This document shows positions 1 to 9,427 of a stretch of 64,000 nucleotides of DNA, piece by piece. A program made the position numbers and the translations under genes. Positions within the stretch are counted from its first letter, which is position 1. Each line of letters opens with the position of its first letter. The notes under the pieces were generated by a model that made no database searches, was not told the origin of the DNA, and was given only the letters and a program-made list of their open reading frames with translations. The DNA lies in assembly GCF_964026565.1 (NCBI RefSeq), contig NZ_OZ032162.1, positions 682,001 through 746,000 on the forward strand, read 5' to 3'. This DNA is from Rickettsia endosymbiont of Ceutorhynchus obstrictus. GTDB lineage: Bacteria > Pseudomonadota > Alphaproteobacteria > Rickettsiales > Rickettsiaceae.

Positions 1-417
1 GGCACTGCTAGTCTTGCCGAATTATCTAAAATTTTTCATATTAATAATACCGAAGAAATCCTTCGTATAGTCGGGGCATTAGATATATTAAAGTTTGCAA
101 TCCTAACATACGATAATATTAAATTAAATAAAGCCGGGAAAGAGTTTGCCGCCGGTGATTCCGAAACGCGTAAAAAAATGCTAGCAAAACACTTGCTTGA
201 TAATATATCCATTGCGTCTTATATATGTGAAATTCTACATCAGCGTTTTGATCATAAAGCTCCATTATCTCGTTTTCAAATGCAACTTGAAGATAAATTA
301 TCTAAAGAAGATGCCGCTATGACTTTAAAATCTATAATAGCCTGGGGAAGATACGCGGAAATTTTTTCATATGACGATAATAAGAAAATTTTTAGTTTAG
401 ATAATCCGACCGGATAA
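1..417 (+). CDS. ABC transporter ATP-binding protein, C-terminal part (AAA-associated domain)
   Basis: The open frame enters from the left edge and ends at TAA 415-417, so the start is outside the window. The 138 residues visible match the AAA-associated C-terminal domain (PF09821 type) that follows the ATPase in NitT/TauT-like ABC ATP-binding subunits. The match is seen in the order LAELSKIF, LDILKFA, KLNKAGKEFA, KKMLAKHLL, IIAWGRYAEIFSYDD and a terminal FSL. The Walker motifs would lie upstream and are not visible. The substrate cannot be read from this domain. Family placement is confident; the transport role is inferred. Confidence 0.8.
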   Translation, partial: GTASLAELSKIFHINNTEEILRIVGALDILKFAILTYDNIKLNKAGKEFAAGDSETRKKMLAKHLLDNISIASYICEILHQRFDHKAPLSRFQMQLEDKLSKEDAAMTLKSIIAWGRYAEIFSYDDNKKIFSLDNPTG

Positions 418-781
418 TAAATTAAATCTAAAATGATTTGGATAAATAACCTTTTTAATAGCATAACTAAAGTTATTAAAAGTTTTTATTCAAAAAAAGA
501 CAAATATAAACCAATAAGTGCCTTTTTATTTTATAGAGCAACTTAAATACTTGACTATATTTTTATTTTCATTATTTTTTAATTAGAATAATGTGATGTT
601 TAGCTTCCATCATTATATAAAAAAACAATTTTATTACTTCAAATTAACCGGTATATTTACGTATTAAGAAAATTTATCTTAGATTAGTAAAATCGTTATA
701 TTAAAATAGTGGAAGCCGGTTTATAATTTTAGCAAAATTGTTGGTTGATTTATCTTAATAACCATATAAACGAGGAAAAAA
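418..781. other. Intergenic gap, no gene seen
   Basis: This 364-bp AT-rich stretch separates the ABC ATPase from the small membrane protein. I found no convincing ORF, RNA gene or palindromic repeat in it. A TTGACT at 551 has no well-spaced -10 box. The ribosome binding site of the next gene (GAGGA) is at its right end. Confidence 0.5.
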
Positions 782-1084
782 ATGAGTAATGAAGAAGAAA
801 AAAAGTTATTAACTCCTCTGCACGAAGAGGAAGAAACAGAAGAAGAAAAAAGGCAAAAAGCTGAGGATTCAAAAAAGCAGCTCAAAGCAATATTATTTAC
901 TTTTGTTCCTTTGCTAATTGGCTTTTTAGTGTTTACTTATTATTTCCTTAATTCTATAGAAGAAAAAGCAAAAGAACAAAGAAGGCTTGAAGCTCGAGAA
1001 GCAAAGAAAATAGAAAGACAAAATAGAATTCAGCAGAACCAACAGACTCCACAGCTTCAGCAGAATCAGCAGACACAACAGTAA
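782..1084 (+). CDS. Small single-pass membrane protein, unknown function
   Basis: This 100-residue protein has three clear parts. Residues 1-35 are acidic and lysine-rich. One hydrophobic segment spans about residues 37-58 (ILFTFVPLLIGFLVFTYYFL). The tail is basic and then almost entirely glutamine, asparagine and threonine. ATG 782 is preceded by GAGGA about 7 nt upstream. The charged flanks suggest a membrane-anchored coiled-coil protein. I do not recognise a family. The glutamine-rich tail could be repeat-derived or structural. It stands alone, with a repeat-filled gap downstream. Confidence 0.65.
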   Translation: MSNEEEKKLLTPLHEEEETEEEKRQKAEDSKKQLKAILFTFVPLLIGFLVFTYYFLNSIEEKAKEQRRLEAREAKKIERQNRIQQNQQTPQLQQNQQTQQ

Positions 1085-1111
1085 ATAAATGTTGTTATAC
1101 CTATCGATTCT

Positions 1112-1538
1112 ATGTCATTCCCATGAAAACGGGAAAGCATTGTTGTGTGGATGGTTAAAATCGCTTAAAACTTGTCATACCGAGGCTTGACCCACTACTG
1201 TACGAACGTTGAAAAAAGGCTGTGTCATGCCGTGACTTGATCACGGCATCCAGGAAAATAAAGCCATATTAGACTTATTTTAGAATCTTTTTATGATATT
1301 ATAAGCTGGACTGAAGTGGTCGTAGCCACGGAATGACAGAATTTTTACCTCTTTATTTAAACGTTCGTACAGTAGTGGGCTTGACCACGGTATCCGGAAA
1401 AATCTTAATAAAAAGACTGGATGCCGTGGTCAAGCAACTAGATGACACCGAAACACTTTGCAAAAATTCGAGCCATGCAACAAGGTCCCGCCTTTAGCTA
1501 GAATGATATACGGCACTTTTTTAGGGCCATGCAACAAC
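1112..1538. repeat. Cluster of nested palindromic repeats containing a 187-bp MITE-like element
   Basis: The gap before ntrX is filled with Rickettsia-type palindromic repeats. Arms of the form GTCAT-CCG-GGCTTGACCACGG-ATCC and GCCATGCAACAA ends are visible. One repeat arm is split by the separate 187-bp inverted-repeat element at 1192-1378. No coding capacity is apparent. 1539-1670 carries only the AT-rich leader of ntrX. Confidence 0.8.
1192..1378. mobile_element. 187-bp inverted-repeat element (MITE-like), copy 1
   Basis: The element begins CCACTACTGTACGAACGTT and ends with its exact reverse complement, giving 19-bp perfect terminal inverted repeats. It is flanked by the 7-bp direct repeat GCTTGAC (1185-1191 and 1379-1385), as expected of a target-site duplication. 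The target is one arm of a palindromic repeat. The interior carries its own palindromic repeat arms (TGCCGTGACTTGATCACGGCA). There is no ORF, so it would need a transposase in trans. The second copy, at 14049-14235, has the same length. Confidence 0.8.
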
Positions 1539-1670
1539 TTAATCCTATCAATTTTCCTCCAATAATATACCCTAAATATATATTGTGACAAAAATGTTAT
1601 AAAAAACTATTGATTTCTTTTATATTCAGCACTAACGTATATATTTACATTAATATTTTAAGGTAAACCA

Positions 1671-3095
1671 ATGTCGCTAATCGATGTTCTTGTAGTAGAT
1701 GATGAAGAAGATATAAGAAATATAGTTGCCGCAATTTTAAAAGATGAAGGATTTAATCCTAAAGTGGCGGCTAATAGTACCCAGGCTTTGAGAATACTTG
1801 CCGAAAAACCCGTATCGGCGGTTATCTTGGATATTTGGCTTCAGGGGAGTGAAATTGACGGGCTCGGAATTTTAGAGATAATAAAAAAACGTTATCCGTT
1901 AATGCCGGTAATAATAATTAGTGGACACGGTACAATTGAAACTGCGGTAAATGCTATAAAAATAGGTGCCTATGATTATATAGAAAAGCCGTTTAGTAAT
2001 GATAAGCTAGTTATTTTACTTAAAAGAGCATGCGAAGTAACAAAATTAAAACGCGAAAATATTGATCTTAAATCAAAAGTTATAGATAAAACCGAACTAA
2101 TAGGCGAATCTTCCGTTAGTGTAAAACATAAAATAGAAATTGAAAAAGCAGCTTTTGCTACTAGCCGTGTTATGATTCACGGTAAAGTCGGTAGCGGTAA
2201 GGAACTTGCTGCAAGATTAATTCATAAAAAGTCTAAGCGAGTAAATAATCCTTTCATTATTTTTAGCCCGATGTGTATGAGTACCGAAAAGATTCATCAA
2301 GAATTATTCGGGGAGGTAGATAAAGTAGAAAACGGTAATAAACGCCCTACCTTACTGGAATTTGCTAATAACGGTACGTTATATATTGATGAAGTTAGTA
2401 ATATTCCTATACCTATCCAAATAAAATTTCTTAAATTTTTAAAGGACCAATCAATAAAAAAACCTTGCGGGAAAAATATCAAACTTGATATAAAAATAAT
2501 AACCGGTACTTCTAAAAACATGCAAGAAGAAGTAAATAACGGTAAATTTTTAGAAGATCTTTATTATCGTTTTAACGTTGCTTCTTTAAAAGTGCCTTCA
2601 TTATATGAACGGAAAGAAGATATACCTCTGTTAGTCAAGTATTTTGTAAAACAGCTTTCTAAATTTTCAGGGTTAAAAGAGCGTAATTTTGCCGATGAAA
2701 CTATCGCCGCTCTTCAATCTTACGAGTGGCCGGGTAATATCAGACAGTTACGTAACGTAGTTGAATGGACTTTAATTATGAACCCGTTAACCTCCGGCAA
2801 TAATGAAGTAATCAAGCCTTATATGATACCCTCCGAGATTTTAACGAATAGTGCTAATCTTACTAAATTGGAAGATAGCTTTGATATGTTATCTATGCCG
2901 CTTAGAGAAGCTAGAGAAGTTTTTGAACGGCAATATTTATCGGCTCAAATGAGTCGTTTTAATAACAATATTTCTAAAACTTCATCCTTTGTGGGGATGG
3001 AACGCTCGGCCCTACATCGTAAATTAAAATTGTTAAGTTTACATGTTCCTCTAAATAGACTAAATGATGAAGAGTATGAGGAAGTTAATGCTTAA
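1671..3095 (+). CDS. ntrX: NtrX-type response regulator with degenerate sigma54-activator domain
   Basis: The 474-residue protein has a receiver domain (residues 4-120; acidic pair D10/D11, phospho-acceptor D54, K106), an AAA+ domain (Walker A GKVGSGKE 171-178, Walker B LYIDEV 237-242, DLYYRFNV about 297-304) and a C-terminal Fis-like helix-turn-helix (about 425-460). This is the NtrX layout and length. The GAFTGA loop that contacts sigma54 is missing; the stretch after ELFGE reads VDKVENGNKRPT. The protein is therefore unlikely to act as a classical sigma54 activator, and inference favours repression or sigma70 control. The start has a weak AAGG upstream. The stop overlaps the start of the downstream lipoprotein gene, so the two are probably co-transcribed. 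Confidence 0.9.
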   Translation: MSLIDVLVVDDEEDIRNIVAAILKDEGFNPKVAANSTQALRILAEKPVSAVILDIWLQGSEIDGLGILEIIKKRYPLMPVIIISGHGTIETAVNAIKIGAYDYIEKPFSNDKLVILLKRACEVTKLKRENIDLKSKVIDKTELIGESSVSVKHKIEIEKAAFATSRVMIHGKVGSGKELAARLIHKKSKRVNNPFIIFSPMCMSTEKIHQELFGEVDKVENGNKRPTLLEFANNGTLYIDEVSNIPIPIQIKFLKFLKDQSIKKPCGKNIKLDIKIITGTSKNMQEEVNNGKFLEDLYYRFNVASLKVPSLYERKEDIPLLVKYFVKQLSKFSGLKERNFADETIAALQSYEWPGNIRQLRNVVEWTLIMNPLTSGNNEVIKPYMIPSEILTNSANLTKLEDSFDMLSMPLREAREVFERQYLSAQMSRFNNNISKTSSFVGMERSALHRKLKLLSLHVPLNRLNDEEYEEVNA

Positions 3096-4881
3096 TAAAA
3101 TCCAATTCCTGAAATATAAGCAGTATATATATTTATTATGTATAGCAAGTTTATTATTTTTAACCGCTTGTTCAGAACCGACTCGTGATGCAAACGGTTT
3201 GCTGACTGATAAGCAAAGTCTAGTAATTAAAAATTATATAGCTGCTCAAAATACTAAAAAACTTAAAGTTAATATTAAAGATAAATTCGGTTCAAATTTA
3301 AGAGGATTGAAATTAATTGGCGTAAAACTAACTAATGAAGATTTATCGGGAATAGATTTAAGTTTCTGTGAAATATTACGTGTTGATTTTTCCGGTACAA
3401 ATTTACAACAAGCAATTTTAACAAATGCGATAATACAAGAAAGCGATTTCTCAAATTCAGTAATACAAAATGTATCTGCTTATAGCTCTGATTTTCAAGG
3501 TTCTATTTTTGAAGGGGCAACATTAAGAGATACAAATTTTATCCAAGCAAATTTTACCGATACCGCATTTAATAAAACCCTTGTTAAAAATGTAAATTTT
3601 GAAAATGCAAAATTCACTTCCACGCTTTGGAATAATAATAATATAGAAAATGTTAATTTTCAAAAAGCTAGCCTTAGAAGTAGTAGTTTTAAAAATACGA
3701 CAATATTAAACTCTATTTTTTACGGTGCTGATTTACAGGGGATATCGGCAAGTAACAGCAATCTAAGTAATAATTATTTTGAATCAGTCGACTTAAGTAA
3801 AGCTAAGTTAAATTCGTTAGTTATTAAAGATTCAAATTTTACTCAAAGCATTTTTAATGAAGCAAGTTTTAATAATATTCAAGCTAATAACTCCATATTT
3901 TCATTTTCTTCATTTCAATCTACTATCTTTAAAAATGTTAATATTGTCGGGTGTGATTTTCAAAATGCCGCTTTTAGTAGTTCTAGTTTAGAACAGGTAA
4001 GAGTTGAAAATAGTTTGCTAAATAATACAAATTTTAATGATAACAAAATAAGCAATTTATCAATAAAAAATAGCAATATTAATTTTGCAAAATTTAATAA
4101 AATACAAGCGACAAATATTACCTCGGAAAACTCTACTTATGTTAATACGTTTTTTAATAATAATGATATCAAACAGTTAGCGTTTATTAGCAGTGACTTA
4201 ACCAATAGTGGAATAATAAACTCGAATATTTCAAATAGTCAATTTACTAAAGTCAATTTTGCTAAAGCTTTAATACAAAATGTTAACTTTTTAGAAGGTA
4301 AGTTTACTTTAAGCAATTTGTCTCAAATAGCTTTAATTAATTCCACTTTAACAAATACGGTATTCGATACTTCCCCTATTACAAATTCGCAAATAAATAA
4401 TACGACTTATGTAAATTCTAGCTTTGTGAATGCTCTATTCACTAAAAATATTATTTTAAATAGTAACGATTTTAATAAATTCCAGACAGGAATAATAATA
4501 AGCTCAGTTAAGGACTTACAAAAAATCAATGATTTAACGAATATGAATTTTCAAAGCCTTGATTTTAGTAATGTAACATTTGATAAAACAGATTTTTCCG
4601 GCTCAATTTTTAAAAATGCAAATTTATCAAATGCCGTAATCAAAAATTCTATTTTAGAAAATACTGATTTTACTATGGCAACACTTAATAAAACAAATTT
4701 TTCCGGCTCAATATTAACTAATAGTGTATTAGAGTCAGCAAAGATTTATCAAACGAATTTTAGTAATACCGATTTAACAAATGCCAATTTTAGTAAGGCT
4801 TTTATTGAAAATATTTTGTTGGATAATGCAAAAACCGCTAAGGTTACAGGTCTTAATCTTATCCCGTCAAATGCTAAATAA
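3088..4881 (+). CDS. Pentapeptide-repeat lipoprotein
   Basis: The likely start is ATG 3088, preceded by GAGGAAG with good spacing and overlapping the ntrX stop; an in-frame ATG at 3064 is possible but has no comparable site. The N-terminus has a signal peptide with a lipobox (LLFLTAC), so the mature protein should be a lipidated envelope protein. The remaining 560 residues are dense pentapeptide repeats (patterns such as DFSGSIFKNANLSNAVI and NVNFENAKF), which form a right-handed beta-helix in known structures. The repeat tract is unusually long and asparagine/serine-rich. Its role is unknown; a structural or surface role is an inference. It is convergent with the GTA gene, leaving 26 bp between the two. 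Confidence 0.85.
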   Translation: MLNKIQFLKYKQYIYLLCIASLLFLTACSEPTRDANGLLTDKQSLVIKNYIAAQNTKKLKVNIKDKFGSNLRGLKLIGVKLTNEDLSGIDLSFCEILRVDFSGTNLQQAILTNAIIQESDFSNSVIQNVSAYSSDFQGSIFEGATLRDTNFIQANFTDTAFNKTLVKNVNFENAKFTSTLWNNNNIENVNFQKASLRSSSFKNTTILNSIFYGADLQGISASNSNLSNNYFESVDLSKAKLNSLVIKDSNFTQSIFNEASFNNIQANNSIFSFSSFQSTIFKNVNIVGCDFQNAAFSSSSLEQVRVENSLLNNTNFNDNKISNLSIKNSNINFAKFNKIQATNITSENSTYVNTFFNNNDIKQLAFISSDLTNSGIINSNISNSQFTKVNFAKALIQNVNFLEGKFTLSNLSQIALINSTLTNTVFDTSPITNSQINNTTYVNSSFVNALFTKNIILNSNDFNKFQTGIIISSVKDLQKINDLTNMNFQSLDFSNVTFDKTDFSGSIFKNANLSNAVIKNSILENTDFTMATLNKTNFSGSILTNSVLESAKIYQTNFSNTDLTNANFSKAFIENILLDNAKTAKVTGLNLIPSNAK

Positions 4882-4907
4882 TTATTCTTAAATTAACTAT
4901 ATTAATA

Positions 4908-7900
4908 TTATTTATCTTTTATATTTGCTTTGTTTTGAAAGTTAAATTTCCACGGTTTAAGGTTGCCGACTTTAAAATAGACTGCTTTATTTTTTAATTT
5001 AGACGATACGGGAATTATATTAGGACTGCGTTCTAATAAAATAAAATGTTCATTATTGCCATGAGAATATATGAATTGTTGAGTAGAAAAATTACCTCTG
5101 ATCATTTCTTGAATTTGGTAGGTATGAGTATCTAGTTTTTGCCATTTTTGAAATTTAATAATTTCCTGACCCCAAATTGCTAAATTCCAATCATTAATTA
5201 CAATATCCTCAAAATTTTTACAGCTAATAATAAGCTTGGATATCGTATCGACCGTTACAATATTAATATTTGCGGCATTGTCAAAATTAACTACCGACCC
5301 TATATAAGTGCGTTTAGTTAAATTAGCTATTTTAACATAGTCATCGCCGGATTCGGAAATATATAAAAATTGATTGATATTGCTTTGTAAATAAACAGCT
5401 AAATAAGGTCGGTCGCCGGTACTGACAATATTAAAAGGTAAATCAAGAATAATACATTTAGCCTCATCTAAGCTGATTGATTCTACCACAGCAGTAGTAC
5501 TTGCTGCCGGTAAATAATAAGAATCTGCCTCATCAATAATACCGGTAATTAGAGAAGTAAGGTTTAATAATTCAATACTCACTACTCTCACTTGATACCG
5601 GTAACTAAAATAATGTAATATTACAAAATCGCCCGGCTCATAACCATGAAATATGGATAATATTACGAATTTTATTATTTTGCTCTCTAAAGCGGCATTC
5701 TTTAGGATTAATTGCCCTAATCTCTCTGCCTCTATAGGAGATAAAATAATAGGTATTTTTAGAGCTAGCGGTGGGTTATTTGAAGAATTTTCATTATTTA
5801 CGTAACAATAATAATTATTATAATTATTGAAACGATCAATAAAATTAATCGCCAGTTTACTGATAATATTTTCTTTCGGTATCTCGGTTTGTTTTAAATA
5901 ACTATTATCCGATAATTTTATTAATGCTTGTTGATTTAAATTATGTAAAGAGCCGTAACCGCGTTTAATAAATTTGATTTGATCACGCTCATTTGCCAAG
6001 ATATCAAAAAAATAAAATATTCTTAAAGAATTGATAATATCTATTGTTGATAAAACTTTATTTAGCACTAATCCCTCTACTGTCTCATCGATAGTAGAAA
6101 TATCGATTTTGTGCATTGAGATACCGCATTTATTAGATAATTCCAAAATTATTGCCGCCAAGCTACAGCTACCGAATTTACCGTTAACCCAATGTCCCTT
6201 TTCCCATAAATGATTATCGCGCCAAATATTACCGTGCGGCCAAGCAGGATAGGGCCTAGCGTCCCAACACCATAAAAACATTTCTTCAATATATTCCTCT
6301 GCTTGCCAATATTCTAAAAAACCTTTTATCGCTGTACGTTGTACTGTAAAATCCGTAGCACCGGAAGAATATTTAGGTACTCCGCCGTCTTGACAAAAGG
6401 GATCAAAAAATACATTCGGTTGATTCGGTGCTTTATCGATTGAAGGAAAGCCAAATTCGGTAAACCATATTTTTTTCATTTTCGGCTGCCAATTTGTAAC
6501 TAAGCCGTTAGGATTATAATGATGATTCTCCCACCAATATCTTAAATTCTTCCAAGCATAAGCGGCAGATAGAGGTTGCTTTTGCCCGTCGGAGTCTAGA
6601 TAGTAATCATAACCTTCACTTGAATGACAACCTTTTATAATTTCTTCACCTGTTATTTGTGAGTTTAAAGTTCTAGTTATAGGAAAATAAGCATCTATAC
6701 CGACAAAATCGATGTCGGGAGAGGCAAATAACGGGTCTAAATTATACCAGCCGCCGCTTGTATGATGATATTCCGACCAATCAGCGGCGTAAGTGACTAA
6801 TACCCGCACGCCGACTATTTCTTTGACTAATTTAGCAAGCTTGATAAGTTCATTAACTCCGGGGAAGTTATCGGCAGAATCTTTAATACTCGTAATACCG
6901 ATAAGTTCCGAACCGATAACAAAAGCGTCAACATAATCTTTAACAAGCCTTGCATAATGAAGAATAAAATTATTATATCCTTCTGCTTTATTAAAAAATT
7001 GATGGATAGAATCAGGCGAACCGGTAACGTAGCCACGCCACAGTTTGCCCGGTACATCCATAAAAAACATCGGATAAAACATAATTTTTAGATTACGCTT
7101 TTTAAGTTCCTGCAGATAACGAAGTAAACTAGCATCGTTAACGCTGCCGCCGTAATTAGGATTATTGTTATTATCTTTAGAAATAATTTTAGCGGTCGCA
7201 CGGCTATAATGGCTTACTCGCCATTCCGCCGAATATTTAGTATGAGGATCGTTAAATTCTATCGCCGGTTTTATACTACATAGTTCAGTGTTTAGGTTAT
7301 CGGCAAACCAAGAAACTACCGGTGCTATCCATTTTATATTTGGACAAATAGTTTGTAATTGATTAAGGCTAAATACGCTATCGGCAATATTAAGCTGATT
7401 ATGTGAGTTAATTGCCGTATGGCTGATAACGCTGCCGTAAGAGCTTTCTATCGTTTTGTATTGTACTATCGTATCATAAACATATTCGCCCGATCCCGGA
7501 ATCATATTTATAGCACTTATTAAATTCTCGACTATTGAATAATTAGCCTCCATAGGGATATTAGCTTTTCTTGTTACCTCAAATGCAAAATTTGGAATAG
7601 AATCGTTAAAATCTTCTAGCGGTAAATCTTCAAATACCAGATAGCTAAGAGAGCGAAAAGCGGGAGTTTTACCGAGTCCTAAGCAGCTTTCAATTAAAGG
7701 ATCGGGAGTTTGAGTTTCCGAACCTAAATATAATCTAAAATTATATTTACCCAAATTTATTAATTCATCATTTGCCCAGACTCTAGTAATTTCGGTAATT
7801 TCTCCTTCACATATGCTGATAGCGCAAGATAAGTAATATTTGCATTCCGTTAAACTACCGATAGATTTAACTTGATGAAAATAAGGGAAATATTCTTTGT

Positions 7901-8186
7901 AGCTAGTCGTATTTTCTACTTCTTTAATTTGATTTGCCCAGATTATTTTGCCGCTAACTCTGGCAAGACCAAAAACTAGAGCTATCGGTTCGCCGTAACG
8001 AGCTGTGGATAAATGAAAACTTTCCTTAATATTTTTAAAGCGATGATATTCTTCCGGTTCATGATTTAATCGGTCTAAATAATCGCCGAAAGCCTTGCCG
8101 GCAAATCTACCTATAGTTGATAATATGCCTCCGCCGAAAGTGCTACCGAGCGTACCCCCTAACGAGCTAAAAATCTTACCGAACAT
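4908..8186 (-). CDS. Gene-transfer-agent/phage tail hub protein (TIM-barrel 'megatron' type)
   Basis: This 1092-residue protein matches the GTA/phage host-specificity hub: a glycine-rich N-terminus (FGKIFSSLGGTLG), a central GTA TIM-barrel domain (about 230-560) and a phage-tail module plus C-terminal domain beyond. Diagnostic stretches are NMIPGSGEYVYDT, CPNIKWIAPVVSWF, NYGGSVNDASLLRYL, YAADWSEY, DIDFVGIDAYFPI and KKIWFTEFGFPSIDKAPNQP. The gene is full length and intact. Rickettsiales are known to keep scattered GTA genes. No other tail gene lies beside it here, so this is an isolated locus. Whether particles are made cannot be told from the window. Confidence 0.88.
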   Translation of the reverse strand: MFGKIFSSLGGTLGSTFGGGILSTIGRFAGKAFGDYLDRLNHEPEEYHRFKNIKESFHLSTARYGEPIALVFGLARVSGKIIWANQIKEVENTTSYKEYFPYFHQVKSIGSLTECKYYLSCAISICEGEITEITRVWANDELINLGKYNFRLYLGSETQTPDPLIESCLGLGKTPAFRSLSYLVFEDLPLEDFNDSIPNFAFEVTRKANIPMEANYSIVENLISAINMIPGSGEYVYDTIVQYKTIESSYGSVISHTAINSHNQLNIADSVFSLNQLQTICPNIKWIAPVVSWFADNLNTELCSIKPAIEFNDPHTKYSAEWRVSHYSRATAKIISKDNNNNPNYGGSVNDASLLRYLQELKKRNLKIMFYPMFFMDVPGKLWRGYVTGSPDSIHQFFNKAEGYNNFILHYARLVKDYVDAFVIGSELIGITSIKDSADNFPGVNELIKLAKLVKEIVGVRVLVTYAADWSEYHHTSGGWYNLDPLFASPDIDFVGIDAYFPITRTLNSQITGEEIIKGCHSSEGYDYYLDSDGQKQPLSAAYAWKNLRYWWENHHYNPNGLVTNWQPKMKKIWFTEFGFPSIDKAPNQPNVFFDPFCQDGGVPKYSSGATDFTVQRTAIKGFLEYWQAEEYIEEMFLWCWDARPYPAWPHGNIWRDNHLWEKGHWVNGKFGSCSLAAIILELSNKCGISMHKIDISTIDETVEGLVLNKVLSTIDIINSLRIFYFFDILANERDQIKFIKRGYGSLHNLNQQALIKLSDNSYLKQTEIPKENIISKLAINFIDRFNNYNNYYCYVNNENSSNNPPLALKIPIILSPIEAERLGQLILKNAALESKIIKFVILSIFHGYEPGDFVILHYFSYRYQVRVVSIELLNLTSLITGIIDEADSYYLPAASTTAVVESISLDEAKCIILDLPFNIVSTGDRPYLAVYLQSNINQFLYISESGDDYVKIANLTKRTYIGSVVNFDNAANINIVTVDTISKLIISCKNFEDIVINDWNLAIWGQEIIKFQKWQKLDTHTYQIQEMIRGNFSTQQFIYSHGNNEHFILLERSPNIIPVSSKLKNKAVYFKVGNLKPWKFNFQNKANIKDK

Positions 8187-8292
8187 ATTTTTCTATATTT
8201 TGATTGATATTATTTGATATTAACACAACAATATGCTACCACTAAATATACGAGAATGACGTCAAAAAAATATAAAAAAATTATTAATTATT

Positions 8293-9204
8293 ATGTTATT
8301 TTTGAAATTAAAATTATTTATTAAGAAATATTTTATTGCTTTAATATTGTTCGGTACCGGCATTGCGACAGCAGAAATTATTGAAGTTGATAGCTTAGAT
8401 AAAATAAATCAAGATTTTGAAGAAATTTATAATAAAGACTATTTACCGCAGGATATGCTAGTAGTTATAGGACTCGATAAGCTAATATTTAAGTCCTTAT
8501 TGCCTTCAGCGTCTGCGCTTGGTCAAGAGGGCTATTCTAAATTATTGCCGATTTTTAAAAAGATTAAACCACAATCAAAGCAAGTTTATATAGATCAATT
8601 ACTTCTTGTTGATTATAAACAAGAGTTAGCAGATACCGCTTTACCGAACTTTATAAAAATAATTAGTAATAACAATATAGCTATAATAGCGGTTAGTAAA
8701 AATTTCACCGGTAATTTTAATAACATCCCTACGCTTGAAATATGGTTAGCCGATTATTTAAAGAAGAATTTTGATATTGATTTTTCTCGAAGTTTCTCAC
8801 AAAGTAACTATATAATCTTTAATAATTTACGAAGTTTTGATAATACTTATCCGGTATTTTATAAAGGTATATTAAGCAGCAATAACACTCCGCAGGCTGA
8901 GCTAATACTTAATTTTTTAATTGAAGTAAAATTTATGCCGAAAATTCTTATAGCAATCAGTAGCGATGAAGAGCTATTAGGCTCTATGCAGGCGCAGCTT
9001 AGTAGTTATAACTCTAACATCGCTTATACCGGCTATCATTATGTTACTGCCGATCAAGAAAATGATAATGAAAAGAATTTAGCGTATTATACTAAATTTT
9101 TTAATAATTTGGTAAACAAAGTAAATAAAGTACAAAGAACCAATTCACCGACCAAAACCAACAAGCAAAATAATAAAAATCCTTATGACGGTACACTCAA
9201 TTAA
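8293..9204 (+). CDS. Secreted DUF2608-like protein (degenerate HAD-like), copy 1
   Basis: The 303-residue protein has a Sec signal (KYFIALILFGTGIATA, cut near residue 29) and a mature domain resembling DUF2608, a HAD-like family of intracellular bacteria. The strand where HAD proteins carry DxDxT reads VVIGLDKLIF, so the catalytic aspartates are not preserved. The C-terminus is basic and asparagine-rich (KTNKQNNKN). The next gene encodes a second member, and PVFYEGIL/PVFYKGIL is common to both. The family is confident as a paralogous pair; activity is unknown and probably lost in this copy. Confidence 0.7.
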   Translation: MLFLKLKLFIKKYFIALILFGTGIATAEIIEVDSLDKINQDFEEIYNKDYLPQDMLVVIGLDKLIFKSLLPSASALGQEGYSKLLPIFKKIKPQSKQVYIDQLLLVDYKQELADTALPNFIKIISNNNIAIIAVSKNFTGNFNNIPTLEIWLADYLKKNFDIDFSRSFSQSNYIIFNNLRSFDNTYPVFYKGILSSNNTPQAELILNFLIEVKFMPKILIAISSDEELLGSMQAQLSSYNSNIAYTGYHYVTADQENDNEKNLAYYTKFFNNLVNKVNKVQRTNSPTKTNKQNNKNPYDGTLN

Positions 9205-9214
9205 TCTAAATATC

Positions 9215-9390
9215 TTGTCATATGGCTCGAATTTTCGATGTCATTCCCGCGAAGGCGGGAATCCGGAAAAGTATTTAAGCGAATTATATAGTAAACTTTT
9301 ATATAATTTTGTTTATTTTAAGTATTTTTTTTGGATTCCCGCCTTCGCGGGAATGACAACTATGATTTTATCGAGCCATGCAACAACGCC
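9215..9390. repeat. Palindromic repeat between the two DUF2608 genes
   Basis: The arms GTCATTCCCGCGAAGGCGGGAATCC and its inverse (from 9238 and to 9358) enclose an AT-rich core. The outer ends TATGGCTCGA and TCGAGCCATGCAACAACGCC resemble the terminal inverted repeats seen elsewhere in the window. It is open in the frame of the downstream gene, which produces a spurious N-terminal extension (CHSREGGNPE and so on). Confidence 0.85.
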
Positions 9391-9427
9391 TACCAAGCCA
9401 CGCGGTGACATTTTTAACTCTTCATTT

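Noticed and set aside
551..589. Possible promoter TTGACT with TAGAAT
   Set aside because: The spacer is 27 bp, too long for sigma70.
9185..9427. N-terminal extension of the second DUF2608 ORF (GSNFRCHSREGGNPE and so on)
   Set aside because: It is translated palindromic repeat and overlaps the previous gene; a proper signal peptide starts at ATG 9428.
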